Shown piece by piece: positions 30,293-41,010 of a stretch of DNA of 64,000 nucleotides. Numbering within the stretch: position 1 is the stretch's first letter; each line of letters starts with the position of its first letter. Below the pieces are notes generated by a model. It saw only the letters and a list, made by a program, of their open reading frames with translations. It was not told the DNA's origin and did no database searches. The stretch lies in contig OX595986.1 in assembly GCA_951394045.1 (NCBI GenBank), positions 2,943,534 to 3,007,533 of the forward strand. Direction: 5' to 3'. The translations under genes were made by a program, and so were the position numbers. Source of the stretch: Nitzschia sp. DOCU1 (taxonomy: Eukaryota > Bacillariophyta > Bacillariophyceae > Bacillariales > Bacillariaceae).

Positions 30293-31516
30293 CTAATGGA
30301 ATCCACCGTAGACTATATGAATAGAGTCCGGGTCAATCATGTACTTGGGACCCGCACTGGTATTGGCCTTGACCAGCTCAAAGGCAACCACACCACCATT
30401 CACCATCTTTTTCTTCTTGGCTACATGCGTCGAACTGTAGGGAAGGAACGTTTGAAAAAAGGATCGGAACCAAATCGAGTGGCCGCCCGCAATGACATAC
30501 TCTTCCTTAACGGAAGGGGAGAAAACAAAATCGCAGAACGACAGCATCCTTTTTAATCCATTGGTGTTGAGTGGCTTGTTTCCCGTATGCATGCTCATAT
30601 CTACTTGATTCAAAAACATTTCCTGGAAGTTACAGACCTTCGACGTCTTGTCTACCCAGGACGCCTGGATTGTCGTGTGAGCCGGGGTGATTGAAAGCGT
30701 ATCTGGATTTCGACTGAACAAGCATAAAGTTTGAGGGTGAATCAAGGATGTATCCGGTCAAAGAGTGTTCCAATAGCTATCACCTCATACCTGATTTCTT
30801 GTAGAGCTGGAGTAATGAGAATTTTCTCCTGAGGACGACGCGAGAGTCGATCTTTGAATGCGAACGCTACTGTTGAAACGGCTCGACGAAGACTAGAACA
30901 AAGAATTTTAGAAGGCTGTGCTCCGGGATCAGCTCGGAGAATGGCAATGTGCTTGGCCTCCTTTTCGTCTGCTGGCGTTTGCTTGAAGAATTTGGCGAGA
31001 GATTCGATTTGGTTCAGACCAAGGTTAGAGATGGGAGCATCATAGAACCAACTGGTCCGAGTTGTGAGCAAGCCAAGTATTTAATAACGAGAACAATGAA
31101 CCAGAAAAGTTTGCTCACCTGTCCAATTTTCCTGATAGAATGATATAAGTCTCATAAAGCAAAGCTTTGATAAGACCGGGGACGAACCCAATCGCAAAAA
31201 TCACAGCCGATCTGTGGCTTCCCTTGTTGAAGGTATCGTTCCACGTAGATTCTCCATGACGGACAAAGTAAATAGTCTTTCGTTCCACCGGATCACCCTT
31301 GTCAAGGATTGGACCGACGATGAGTTTGGGATCCCTCGGCTTCTTCCACGACTTATCATTGCACATCACCAAGTAAATTACACCACGGACGAACAACCCG
31401 ATCTTGTAGATCAGCGTAGGCAGATTGAAGAGAAGCATTCCACAAACCAGAATTAACACTGGGCGGGAGAAGACCGACTGCATGATCCAGTCGAATGCTG
31501 CTTTGATGTACCCCAT
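30293..31516 (-). CDS. Membrane-anchored histidine phosphatase (phosphoglycerate mutase-like)
   Basis: Three exons (31516-31119, 31051-30791, 30713-30293; introns 67 and 77 nt) give 359 residues. A membrane helix lies at about 17-40 (SRPVLILVCGMLLFNLPTLI). The catalytic domain shows FVRHGEST(W)N with the phospho-accepting His, then DSWFYDAPISNLG across intron 1, the signature CSSLRRAVST, LQEISRNPDTLS across intron 2, and the second His in AGGHSIW. Histidine phosphatases of this branch remove phosphate from small molecules, sugars or proteins; the substrate is unknown. The C-terminus has a KKKK run near FLPYSSTHVAKKKK. Convergent with the small membrane-protein gene. Confidence 0.88.
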
Positions 31517-32132
31517 CTTTTCTAGTTCTTTAGCGACTGCTCCTCAAAGTAATCGCAAAGGATCGCTTCTGCTCGGAGTGCACCGCTGGGAACAATTCCA
31601 CGATCTTAACAGGATATTCCCTAATGTAGCGAGCTCAGTAACACAAATGTCGACTGTTGTCCTAATCTATTTTGAGCAAAATACCCTCCTCAGCAATACT
31701 ATGTAGCAACTCGTTGAATGAATGAACAAGGTCGACATGCATGAATACGGTGAGTTTTATGTGTCAAACGCCCAAAAGCAAAGCCGGCGCGCCCCAGAGG
31801 TAGCCTGGTACATAGGTATGTACTGTACGTTGTCTATGTACTTTCCACAAGTTGTCGGCTGTGCTTCAACCGCTCGTAGCCTGGGAGGTCCGAAGTGTCG
31901 CATCCACACCGTTTTTGTACCAGATCCACGAAGGATTTTGAATACTCCATTCATAGTGCGGTTTCCAACGGGGACGAGAAAGTCGTTGCAGCAAAGTATC
32001 GTACCACGAGAGGGATACCATGCAAGCCGGGGCGCCGCCATGGAGTGCCCGTTGCCAAAATACCCAGCGGCAGCTTGTGTCATTTGTCTATTCGACTTCC
32101 AAAACCTTTCACCCTACCTTCGTATTGTCACC
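31517..32132. promoter_or_regulatory. Divergent intergenic region upstream of CKS1
   Basis: 616 bp between the phosphatase (minus) and CKS1 (plus). It contains an 8-bp perfect inverted repeat, GTACATAG at 31808-31815 and CTATGTAC at 31834-31841. No gene seen. Confidence 0.4.
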
Positions 32133-32614
32133 ATGAGCAGTAGCGCCTCCCGGATCGAATACAGCGAAAAGTATGCTGATGATATGAATGAATATCGGTG
32201 AGTGGCAGAGATAGTATTGCTGCGATTTGTTCCCTGATGATTACGCCCATCTCTCACGCATTCGATTCGTTGTTCGACCCTATAGTCATGTGATTCTTCC
32301 TAAGGAGCTTGCGAAGACCCTCCCCAAGAGCCGTCTCTTGACTGAATCAGAGTGGCGTGGAATTGGTGTCCAACAAAGCCGCGGATGGCAACATTATGCC
32401 ATTCATCGGTAAGTGATTATTTTGGATTTCGATCACTTTCGCCTTGTTGTTGACACTCATACGATTACCTCTTTCATCTCGATTTAGCCCCGAGCCCCAT
32501 ATTCTTCTTTTCCGTCGTCCCCTGGGAACCGATCCTCAAAGCGGCCGTGTCGATCCCGAGTTGCAGCGCAAGGCTCGTGAAGAGTACAAAGCCCAGTATG
32601 GCTTCCGAAAGTAA
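32133..32614 (+). CDS. CKS1: Cyclin-dependent kinase regulatory subunit
   Basis: Three small exons (32133-32197, 32286-32408, 32488-32614; introns 88 and 79 nt) give 104 residues, close to the family's usual size. The family signatures are present in order: [22 protein letters not shown], here cited as YSEKYADD and EYRHVILPKE, then [18 protein letters not shown] and [20 protein letters not shown] proteins bind CDKs and phosphothreonine sites (anion pocket Arg, Trp and Gln) and promote multisite phosphorylation in the cell cycle. Both introns fall within Arg codons at YR|H and HR|P. Identification is secure. Confidence 0.96.
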
Positions 32615-33027
32615 ATGGCTTCATTGGGACCCGATGACACACAAAATAAGTGGGGTAGCACTGCATCCATGATGCATGCAAACTATTTCCATTGATTGGC
32701 TGGATTGAATCCTTGCGAGACCTCTGGAAATCTTGACGTTGAGAAAAACGAACAAGATAATATTAACAATTCGGAATGAGAGCTATATCAGCAATAATTA
32801 TAGCACAAAACACTCAGACCCAAACGTCAATAGAAATAGCCGTGTGTGAATGCTCGCTAGCAGGATCTAGATATCTTATTGTATGGTGCACGGCAACTGT
32901 TTGCGATGAAAGTACACTATAGTACCTAGTAACAGCAGTCAATTGTCATGCGGAAGAAACGGGTGGAACAGAGAACTATTTTACCGTAGCATGAGAAGCA
33001 TACACCGATACAGAGTGCAGCGGAGAC
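32615..33027. other. Convergent 3' intergenic region
   Basis: About 410 AT-rich bp between the 3' ends of CKS1 and the gamma-carbonic anhydrase gene. Nothing else seen. Confidence 0.4.
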
Positions 33028-34073
33028 TTAGGCTGCCTTTGATCGTTCTTCTTTCATTTTAAGACCCTCCTCCGGATGCGTCAAAGTAGAATTGAAAATT
33101 CGTCCCGGAAGACCCTGGCCGAGCACTTCGTCGGGATCGGGGATGTTAGGATCGAACCACGCATCCTTGCGAAGTTCCCGATCCAGCCTATCTTCTTCCT
33201 CGGCGATGAGAGTCTTGTAGTCTTTCGAGTTTTCTACAGAATGGAGGAATGCCAGCTCCAAAGTATCATGGGCGGTCTCCGAAATCGCAGCGATTTCTTC
33301 CGAAGTAAGGTCTCGGATCTTCTTCGCCGGGGATCCGCCCCACAGCTGGCCACTGGGGACATTTGTTCCAGGAGTGACTACTGAGCCAGCCTCGATCACG
33401 GAATTCGTACCAATAACTGCTCCGTCTAGTACTTGAGCAGATTCTCCAATAACACAGAGATTCTCAATAGTGCAAGCATGAACAACCGCACCTGCGCCGA
33501 TTGTAACATTGTCTCCAATCGAGGTCGGACGATCGCCTTGGATTTTGGCTACATGCACGACGGCGCGATCTCCAACGCTCGTCTTTTTGCCAATTGTCAC
33601 GGTGTTAACATCGCCCCGGACAGTGGCGCCGTACCAAACGCTGCACCAAGAAGAGATTCAGGATATCCGGATTAGAACATTATTGAAGGTGACAAGCGGT
33701 TCATTCTGTTCACCGATGTCCGTACCTTGAGTGTTCGCCGAGCTTTACGTTTCCAATTACCGATGCCGAAGGTGCCACAAAATTATTCGTTCCAGCTGTT
33801 GGAGCCACCCCATCAACGGCAACGAATCGGGTGGAGGGAACCAACTTTTCAGTATACTTCGCTATTTCCACATTCGCACCCATACTATCGAGCATGGCGC
33901 TGAACAACAGAGCAAGAAACAATAGAACACAGTCAGAATCTCCACGCGTACATCTTGGATCGACCCCCGTAATGTCAAGGGCTGGGAATAGCCCAGAGCT
34001 TCGCTTCGACTTACCCCATCCGTCGGGCGGCCCCCGATGCAGCCACTGCAACACGAGAAGCAAACGAGGACAT
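33028..34073 (-). CDS. Gamma-type carbonic anhydrase-like protein, mitochondrial
   Basis: Three exons (34073-34015, 33899-33726, 33640-33028; introns 115 and 85 nt) give 281 residues. The first exon encodes only the start of a mitochondrial-type leader (MSSFASRVAVAASGAARRMG). The left-handed beta-helix core starts at FVAPSASVIGNV and continues with SVWYGATVRGDVN, DRAVVHVAKIQGD, IGDNVTIGAGAVVHACT and GQLWGGSPAK, the gamma-CA order. Two of the three zinc His ligands are visible (His107 and His132). The position of the middle ligand in VGHSAVLH-type enzymes is Ala127 here. Plants have active-like and CA-like (CAL) subunits in the matrix arm of complex I; this protein fits the CAL type. A long C-terminal helix with acidic linker follows. 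Confidence 0.9.
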
Positions 34074-34527
34074 CTCTAAGTGTTATCCTGTATGTTGACT
34101 ACTCGGTGTGAGCAGGCGATGCCAATACAATAACTCCTACACGGTGAAATGGTGACCGGAAGCAACAAAGGTGCCGATCCTTCACTTGTGGTGTTGCATC
34201 ATCTTCATCATCGTCGCCCGCCCCCTTTCCGCTGTCGTTTCTCAACACGGCCGTCGCGCGTTGAGCGATGCTTGGTGCCTCCCTTGTGCCTACAAATTTG
34301 GGGGGGGGGGATTGAAACAGTCCAAGAGAAGACCCCCCTTTTTGTGGATTCCGGATTCCTGTGACGTGTGTTTTTTGGGTTTCCTTTCGGACGCGCCGAT
34401 CCAATTAGCTTTGTTGCCGCCGACATGGGCAGCATGGTCGTGAGACTACCAAATTCGACTAATTGTTGCTGAAGACCCTCTAGCACTATTACTGCCTGCA
34501 CTCATAAATCCTACCAAAGTCCCGACG
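34074..34527. promoter_or_regulatory. Divergent promoter between gamma-CA and DoxX genes
   Basis: 454 bp. It contains an 11-nt G tract at 34300-34310 in the plus strand. No gene or repeat seen. Confidence 0.4.
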
Positions 34528-35385
34528 ATGAAATCTCTTTGTTCGTTTGTCGTCCTAGCCGTGTTAGCCTCTTTGGCTCCGCAGACTACGGCTTTTCTTT
34601 CACCACAGTGTGATCGCCCGACGACCATGGCCCAACGACGATCTTTCCGCCCTGGGCCGACGGCACTGGCAATGACTGCAGACCCAGGTGCCAAGAAAGA
34701 AACGACCTGGGATCGTATAACGGGACCAAAATTGTTCAAGACCGTGACGAATTGGGAGGGCATTCATTCAGTCCCACTTGTTCCACTTCGGATTATGACC
34801 GGACTGTTGATGATCCATCACGGCAGCGAGGGTGAGTGGCGTTTGGATGGAAGCCGCCCACTATCATAATCGTTGATTCTCATTCATTCTTTTTGAACAG
34901 GCGGCTTGGGACCAGCCAACTTTGGAACGCCTGAATTCCAAGGGTTCGTAGACTACATAATCAAGCCGTATTTCTCATTCCTCCCAGGTTCCCCTGAATT
35001 ATGGTCTGCAATCCACGATTATGCTGAATTCTTTGGTGGTATCTGCTTTGCCTTGGGGTTCCTGACTCGACCTGCAGCATTGTCGTTGCTTGTGACCATG
35101 TTCTCGGCTGTATACTTTCACTTGTCTTCGAGTGGGTTGCAAGGTTTTCCTCTCGGTGGGTTATAGAGTCCTGGCTCCAATTCTTGTTCGTTGATTGGAT
35201 TCGAATCCCTTCTCACTGTTTTGCTTCGTGATTATGCTCCAGGTCATGTATCTAACTACTCCTATGATTTTGAAGAGCCACTTCTTTATTCTCTAATCTT
35301 CTTGATGTTTTGGTTCAACGGAGCCGGGCCTTTGTCAATCGACTCTATCATTTACAAGAACATTTCCAAGGAGGATGAAGCCTAA
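34528..35385 (+). CDS. Plastid-targeted DoxX family membrane protein
   Basis: Three exons (34528-34831, 34901-35155, 35243-35385; introns 69 and 87 nt) give 233 residues. The signal peptide ends QTTA|FLSPQ, with Phe +1, then a Ser/Arg-rich transit region, so plastid import is predicted. The mature part has four hydrophobic helices in DoxX order: VPLRIMTGLLMIHHGSEG, AIHDYAEFFGGICFALGFLT, AALSLLVTMFSAVYFHL and LLYSLIFLMFWFNGAGPLS. DoxX proteins are small quinone-linked or oxidoreductase-partner membrane proteins; DoxD/DoxA form a thiosulfate:quinone oxidoreductase in archaea, and mycobacterial DoxX acts in thiol redox defence. The substrate here is unknown. It lies just upstream of, and on the same strand as, an ERO1 gene. 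Confidence 0.85.
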
Positions 35386-35984
35386 ATGTATGGCCTGACA
35401 TGCCCAAATGGATGTTCTCGTGGTGCGCATAACTTTTTAGTTGCAAGGTGGGAACCCCCGCAACTGAAAACTGCTTTCAAAGAAGGCAAATGCTCTATCT
35501 ACGTTGTAGTGTCTGTACTACCCAATATTACATAAGCACCTCGACATGTACTTGCAGAGTTTCACTCTAGCAATTGATAGAAACCCTCCACTCGCAGCAG
35601 CCCCTGCCTTTTACTATCGGTAGTTGTCTTGGTTTCATTGGCTTCACTGTTGTACAGTATCCAATATGCACATTGGGTCACAGAAGTCGGAAAGATCTTC
35701 GCACCACCCGCTTTTGGGCTCCGGTTCGCTGGGGTCGCCTTCGCGCTTTCGCTCGGGTCCAACACGAAGATCGACACGTACGTGTGGTGGGTGTTGGCGT
35801 TCGGATCTCCCTCCACATCATGATTGGATTCCACCAGGTAAACGACGAGCAATAGCAAATAATAAACTGGCAACAAAGAGCGAAACATCACTTAGATCCT
35901 AAAGCTGTTATATTCCTCAGTCAAAGACCCATCCACCGAAAAGTCGAGCACTGCCCAAGGATATCAATTGCGAAACGCCAAAGA
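35386..35984. other. Intergenic region with a doubtful small open frame
   Basis: About 600 bp between DoxX and ERO1. On the minus strand 35562-35888 encodes 108 residues starting with a hydrophobic leader (MFRSLLPVYYLLLLVVYLVE) that could be a signal peptide. On the plus strand 35578-35823 is open with a hydrophobic character but no ATG. The two overlap, so at most one is real. Neither shows a known domain. Confidence 0.3.
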
Positions 35985-37263
35985 ATGATGAACAACTATT
36001 GGGGGAGAGCATTTCCGGCGGTGCTGGTGATTGCCACTGCCAATGGTTTCACCATGCCACAAAACTTTTCCCCGCATCCACTTCACCGTGCACGTATTTA
36101 TGCCAGGTCGGAAGGAGGATCCCTTTCAGCTCTTGTTTCGTCGAACGAAGATTTGAAGCCTGGAATTGCGGCCATCGATGGAGCCAACGAGCAGCTCATG
36201 CAACAGCTGAACGAACTTCGACAGGTCCAAAATTTTCGGCTTTACAGCGTAGATATCCTTGCAAGTTGCGAGTACATGCCACAAGAGCTTTTCGAGTGTT
36301 ACAGTGAAACCTGCGAAATCTACCCCGTAGATGAAGATGAAGTAAGTTGTCGCGATGGTAGTAAGATCGATGCATTTGCGTTTGAATCTTCTCACATAAA
36401 GAATGCCGACACACCCCAATTTCTAGGTCCCAGATATCATCAAGAAGATCGATTATGCTGATAGCGAATTCGACCTTGACGGCTGGGGGCGATGGGACAT
36501 GCCAAGTAATGACTACTATGACACTGAGGAGTTCCCTGAAGGCTACACTGGCTATGATGGATCGACGATTTGGGAATACATCCATGAGAAGGTTTGTTTC
36601 TCTGACTACGGCTACGATGACAATAACTGGAAAGCGGATTTTAATAAGGCCGTATCTGGTCTTCATTCCGTTGTTTCAGCCCAAGTTACTAGGGGAATCC
36701 AGGAAAAGGTTGATAGCGGAGAATCTTTCGCAGATGCCGAAGTCTGGAGGGATCCAAGAACTGAGTTCGAGCGTCGCCTTGGAGGCAACGGAGAAACTCC
36801 ACAGGCGATAGAAAACCTCTACTTTGCCTACATGCTCTTCTTGTCAGCCGCTGCCAAAGCGAAGAATCGGCTATTGGCCGACTGCAATTCGGGCAAAATT
36901 GACAGTGGGGCGGCTCCAGCGCTCCGAGCATTTCTAGATAGTCCCATACTGAATGATCCATCGGTGCAAGTTGCACCAAGGAAGCTACAAGGCCATGCAA
37001 TGCAGTCTCCCAACAACCTCTGGGAGGCACGAATGAGATCCCGAGAGCTCCTGCGTATTATGAATTGCGTACAATGCAACAAGTGCCGTTTGCATGGAAA
37101 GATCGCAATGATGGGATTATCGACCGCAATGCAGATTCATCTCGGTCGAACAGGCGAAGGCGAAGATCTCAACAATGTTCAGCGTGTTGGGCTTGCAGCT
37201 CTCATGTCGACGCTTTACAAATTTTCCCGGGCTGTTCAATTCTGTAACGAGATGACACCATAA
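35985..37263 (+). CDS. ERO1: ERO1-family thiol oxidase with plastid-type presequence
   Basis: Two exons (35985-36341, 36427-37263; 85-nt intron) give 397 residues, shorter than yeast or human ERO1. Core signatures: LYSVDILASC with a CxxxxC shuttle pair (Cys105, Cys110), STIWEYIHEKVCF, VSGLHSVVSA (FAD-binding region), ENLYFAYMLFLSA and the active-site CxxCxxC in NCVQCNKCRLHGK (Cys333, 336, 339). ERO1 reoxidises protein disulfide isomerase using FAD and O2, normally in the ER lumen. Here the leader is a signal peptide ending ATANG|FTMPQ and a basic Ser/His/Arg stretch, the Phe+1 pattern of plastid import. No ER-retention motif is at the C-terminus (NEMTP). Family call is firm; location is inferred from the leader alone. 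Confidence 0.87.
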
Positions 37264-37671
37264 TCTCCTTCGATAGTCACCTGGCAGGACACCATGGCGC
37301 TAATATGATAAAGAATAGATTGCGCCGCACTATGGCAAGTTCATCGAACGAATTGAAGCACACTTTCTAGCTCATTATCTAAAAATCCAAGTTGCCTTGT
37401 GGTGCATGCAATCGTTTCCAGTACGGCCAATAGGTGAAGAACCTAAGCTAGCGGGATGCAAGCACGAAAGGCTGATTGCCTCAGATGAAGCCGGCTCGCG
37501 CCCCCAGGAGCTCACCTCGTCCTAAGCTTCACTAACGCCGTCGCGGTCTTCCACTGCGGTGGATCATGCGTTTGTACATGAATATGAAAGAACAAAAGGA
37601 TGAAGGTTAGGAGAGAGTTTAAAGACCTCGATAAAGCGCATCTTGCGCGTTCGGGATATCGCCCGAGGCAA
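37264..37671. other. Convergent 3' intergenic region
   Basis: About 400 bp between the ERO1 stop (plus) and the bHLH-PAS stop (minus). No gene or repeat seen. Confidence 0.4.
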
Positions 37672-39464
37672 TTAACCGGTTGTGTACGCTGGCGCTTGGT
37701 CCAGACTGCTACCATGCATGATTTTCTGGGTCTGCTGCATGGCATGATTTGACTGGACGTGTTCTATCGTTGCTGGCATCGGTCGGGACATGTCAAATGG
37801 CGAGGTTGGATTCACAACGAGAGTGACGCAAAAGCACTTTGCTATTCCATCCTCGCCTTTGATCAAGGTGACGCTCAGACCGAGATCGGTCCTTTGCTTC
37901 AAGGCACCCCTTAGAACGCAACTGCTCGACTGCGAATTTCCATTGTGATCCGAGGGCGAGGAGAGCATTTGGCTGATGAGATCAAATGCGTGCTGCAGAT
38001 CCTGCCGCGCGGTAAGATTGAAAATCGTCATCGAACAGATTTCCTGTTTTGTGTATTCAGACAGCTGGCAAAACAGCTTGTTGCAGTCAATGAAGGCACC
38101 TCCCATCGAAGCAATAGCCTGAAGGGCGAAAGGGCGATGAGAAAATGTCAATCAACAAAACCCTAGTAAGGGATCTCTCGCGGCACTTACCATTCCGACA
38201 GTTGAGGAATTGAAAACATAGCGATAATCAGGGTCATCCATCTTGTTTGAAAGGACACCCTCCTGAGTTTGCACCCCTGACTGCATGCTGGGATCACTGG
38301 TCGCCTCTCCAGGCAATGGGGTCATACCGGGTTGGTGGTACATCATGGCCGACTTCGGCGGGACACCACCGAAATTTCCCAGTGACCAAACTCCGTTCTG
38401 GGCGGCCACATGCCTCACTGCATTAGCAGCAGGCTGTCCCAGAGCACCACCTCCGATCATCTGGATTTGCTGAACCAGCTGGTGTCGATCGCTGAGGAAG
38501 GAAGAGCAGGATCAAGTGAGTACGTGGCTGAGACAAGAATAAATCACATGTCAGTAATATCTTACATTTCTGATCGATACTGGTGCTGCTGAAGCATGCG
38601 AATATAGTTGGCGGCTTCAGTCAAAACCGAGCTCTTAGTGCCCTTCGGAACAATCACACCACCGCTTGATAACAAGTTCCGGAGCTCATTTATCTGCCTC
38701 GAAATGCGGAAACTCCTTTCCTTCTCTCGGGCATTTCGCTCTTCTCGCTTCATGTCATCGAGTCTCTTCTTCCTCCTTGGGCCCTTCGGGGCCCCACTGC
38801 CGGCATCTGAGTCGGCAGAGCGGGAAGCGGTCTCGTCCCTGCTCCCGTGCAATTTGGTTTCATCGTCGCTATTGTAGCCCCCGCTGCCACTATCGCCGTC
38901 AACGCTCTCCTGAGCCTTTCGCTTCGAACCATGTTTTGCAGAGTCTGGATTGCAAACAAAGAGTGGTTTACACAGGTTCTGGATGAGAATGTGCCTCAAG
39001 TGATTCGATGCAAATGATGAAAATAGGTCTGTTCGGTACGTACCGTTTTCAGCAGCCTTGTTCGTTTCGTTTGCTATAGACTGCAGACTAGCCACTGCTT
39101 CTGCTGCGGCATCATTGTGCGATGACATATTCGTGGAAGAAGTCTCGGACCCACTGCTAACTTTCGCCGGGGTACTTCGCTGTTGGTGAGACTGCACCGG
39201 TGCAGTTGAAGCGGGTGGTTTCTTGGCTCCACTCGCCTTGCCTCGATTGCCCGGCCCCTCGTCACTGTCGCCTTCTTCAGAGTTTGAGTTTGAGTTGCGA
39301 GGCGAATTGTTCATGGTCCCTTCTTCACTGTCAAAGTTGAAACCGAACGATGTGTTCCCAATACTGATCAACGCGGAGTTATCCGAATTGTTGCCACTCC
39401 CTCCGCAATTCGAACCACCGCTATCACTAGATTTGCCACTAAGACTTTTCGGTAGAAGACTCAT
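37672..39464 (-). CDS. bHLH-PAS transcription factor
   Basis: Four exons (39464-39044, 38944-38566, 38491-38191, 38118-37672; introns 99, 74, 72 nt) give 515 residues. The first 150 residues are Ser/Asn/Gly-rich and disordered. A basic helix-loop-helix lies at about 210-268: KKRLDDMKREERNAREKERS, then RISRQINELRNLLSSGGV, loop, SSVLTEAANYIRML. A PAS-like domain follows at about 335-480 (VFNSSTVGMAIASMGGAFID, LFCQLSEYTKQEICSMTIFN, LIKGEDGIAKCFCVTLVV). Diatom bHLH-PAS proteins include RITMO1, a regulator of diel rhythms in P. tricornutum. This gene is one of that small family, but I cannot say which member. Intron 1 is a multiple of three, so retention would insert 33 residues without changing the frame. 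Confidence 0.88.
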
Positions 39465-41010
39465 GAGCAGTTATCAACAAAAAGCGATTTCTTCTCCAAT
39501 GCTGGAAGTACACTTGTTTCTTTTAGCTTGTTATCTTTGTTATGATTGATGGCTTGTTGCCGGTGGAGTCTGAGCTTTACTTTGTTGATGCACGAGGGCA
39601 CACGATAGAATTAACAGAGAGGAGATGCTGTTTTGCCTGATTCATCTCTTGCTGCTACCTACAGCCCGTGTAGATTCAGTACCATCACCTTTAGCTTCCC
39701 CGCTTTATCGTACACGGAGATGGAGCTGCAAAATTACTCGACAATCGTCGGAAGAATTCCATTCGTACCAAACATACTAGGAATAATGTGGTTGAGACAA
39801 ACAACGATCTGCCAATCAATGATCTCCATTGTGGGTGACGCGGCCTGTGGGATCATGAATCACAGATATTTGTCCTGTGTACATCATTCTGTGAAGCTTT
39901 TTGTAATACCTTTCCTTCAATGTTAAGCAGCATCCGGCTTCCGAAGTTTCAATTATGGGCTTTGCTTGACCTTTAATTATGGACGAACCAATTAATAGTG
40001 CCCTATGGTGCCATACCTGAAACACGTCATTGTTCTATATTCTTGAATTTCTCCACTGTCCATGGGAATGCACGCACTCACGCTAATCGCCGCATTTCCG
40101 ACGCATCGGGAAGCCTATTGGCAAACCAAATCAAAGGGATTGGATGACATCATGTGAAGTTGAGTTCCTATTGGAGTTCTGAGTTCTGCTCTAAATGTTA
40201 CAGAGAACCCCATTCGCCGCTTTCGCGTGTGAATCATGGCCCCGCGCTTCCTCTGTTGGTGAAGGCCGGATCACAAATATCTGGACGACGCATTTGTGCT
40301 GCTGCCACGACGCGCTCTTGGGTGTCATCATAGACCTGCCCCGCCACGAGCTTCTAGCGACAACCATTGTGTCATTTTTGCCACCCCCTATGATACCACT
40401 GTAACCTTTCAAAAGGAATCGATCGGTGACACCCCCGAGATCATTGCCGATTCCAAGTCCCAGATATCTGCGACTTCTATCATGAACTACCGGTAGTGTT
40501 TATAGAAGAAGGAAAGAATCTTGTCAACTCACGACCTCACATTTTGTTGTTGTTCTTGAATAGAAGGTCATGTGTAGCGCGGCTAATCCCAATGGGGCAT
40601 GATCTGCTGCTGGTCGCCTCGAGTAGATCGCGCTGACCCATGTGGGTATTTAGGGAGGAAGCTTTTACTCTACTATGCTCTATTCTGTCGTCTCAATGTT
40701 CCGGTAGCCTGATGGAGGGCGCTACCAAGCTGTGTGTACAGTAGTTCATAGTCAATATACTTCTCTCTCTCAAGTCCGTGTGGTCGGCTCGTCGGATTTG
40801 GCGCTTGGCAACCGACGACGTACAGAAAAGATTGCTTCCCCCCAAAAAAGATTCGCGATGGGCTGTGAGGACGATCACACGACAACGGGAACAACACAAC
40901 GGGTTTAGGTAATGAGGGGTAATGAACAGCTGTCGCTAAGGCCACCAAACTCTTGTATTGAAAGCTTCAGATAACCCTTGGCTATCAAACCACCCGCCTA
41001 TTTCATCATC
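39465..41010. promoter_or_regulatory. Long divergent intergenic region upstream of bHLH-PAS and GatA
   Basis: At 1.5 kb this is the largest gene-free stretch in the window. It carries one copy of the palindrome CTACCGGTAG (40488-40497). Short open frames at 40191-40412 and 40673-40948 on the minus strand have no domain or plausible composition. A small unseen gene or RNA cannot be excluded. Confidence 0.35.

Noticed and set aside
31722..32201. Plus-strand 159-codon open frame over the CKS1 start
   Set aside because: Reads CKS1 exon 1 in another frame upstream of it; the CKS1 product itself is certain.
34300..34310. G11 tract between gamma-CA and DoxX
   Set aside because: A single homopolymer does not form a quadruplex motif with four runs, and such tracts are error-prone in assembly.
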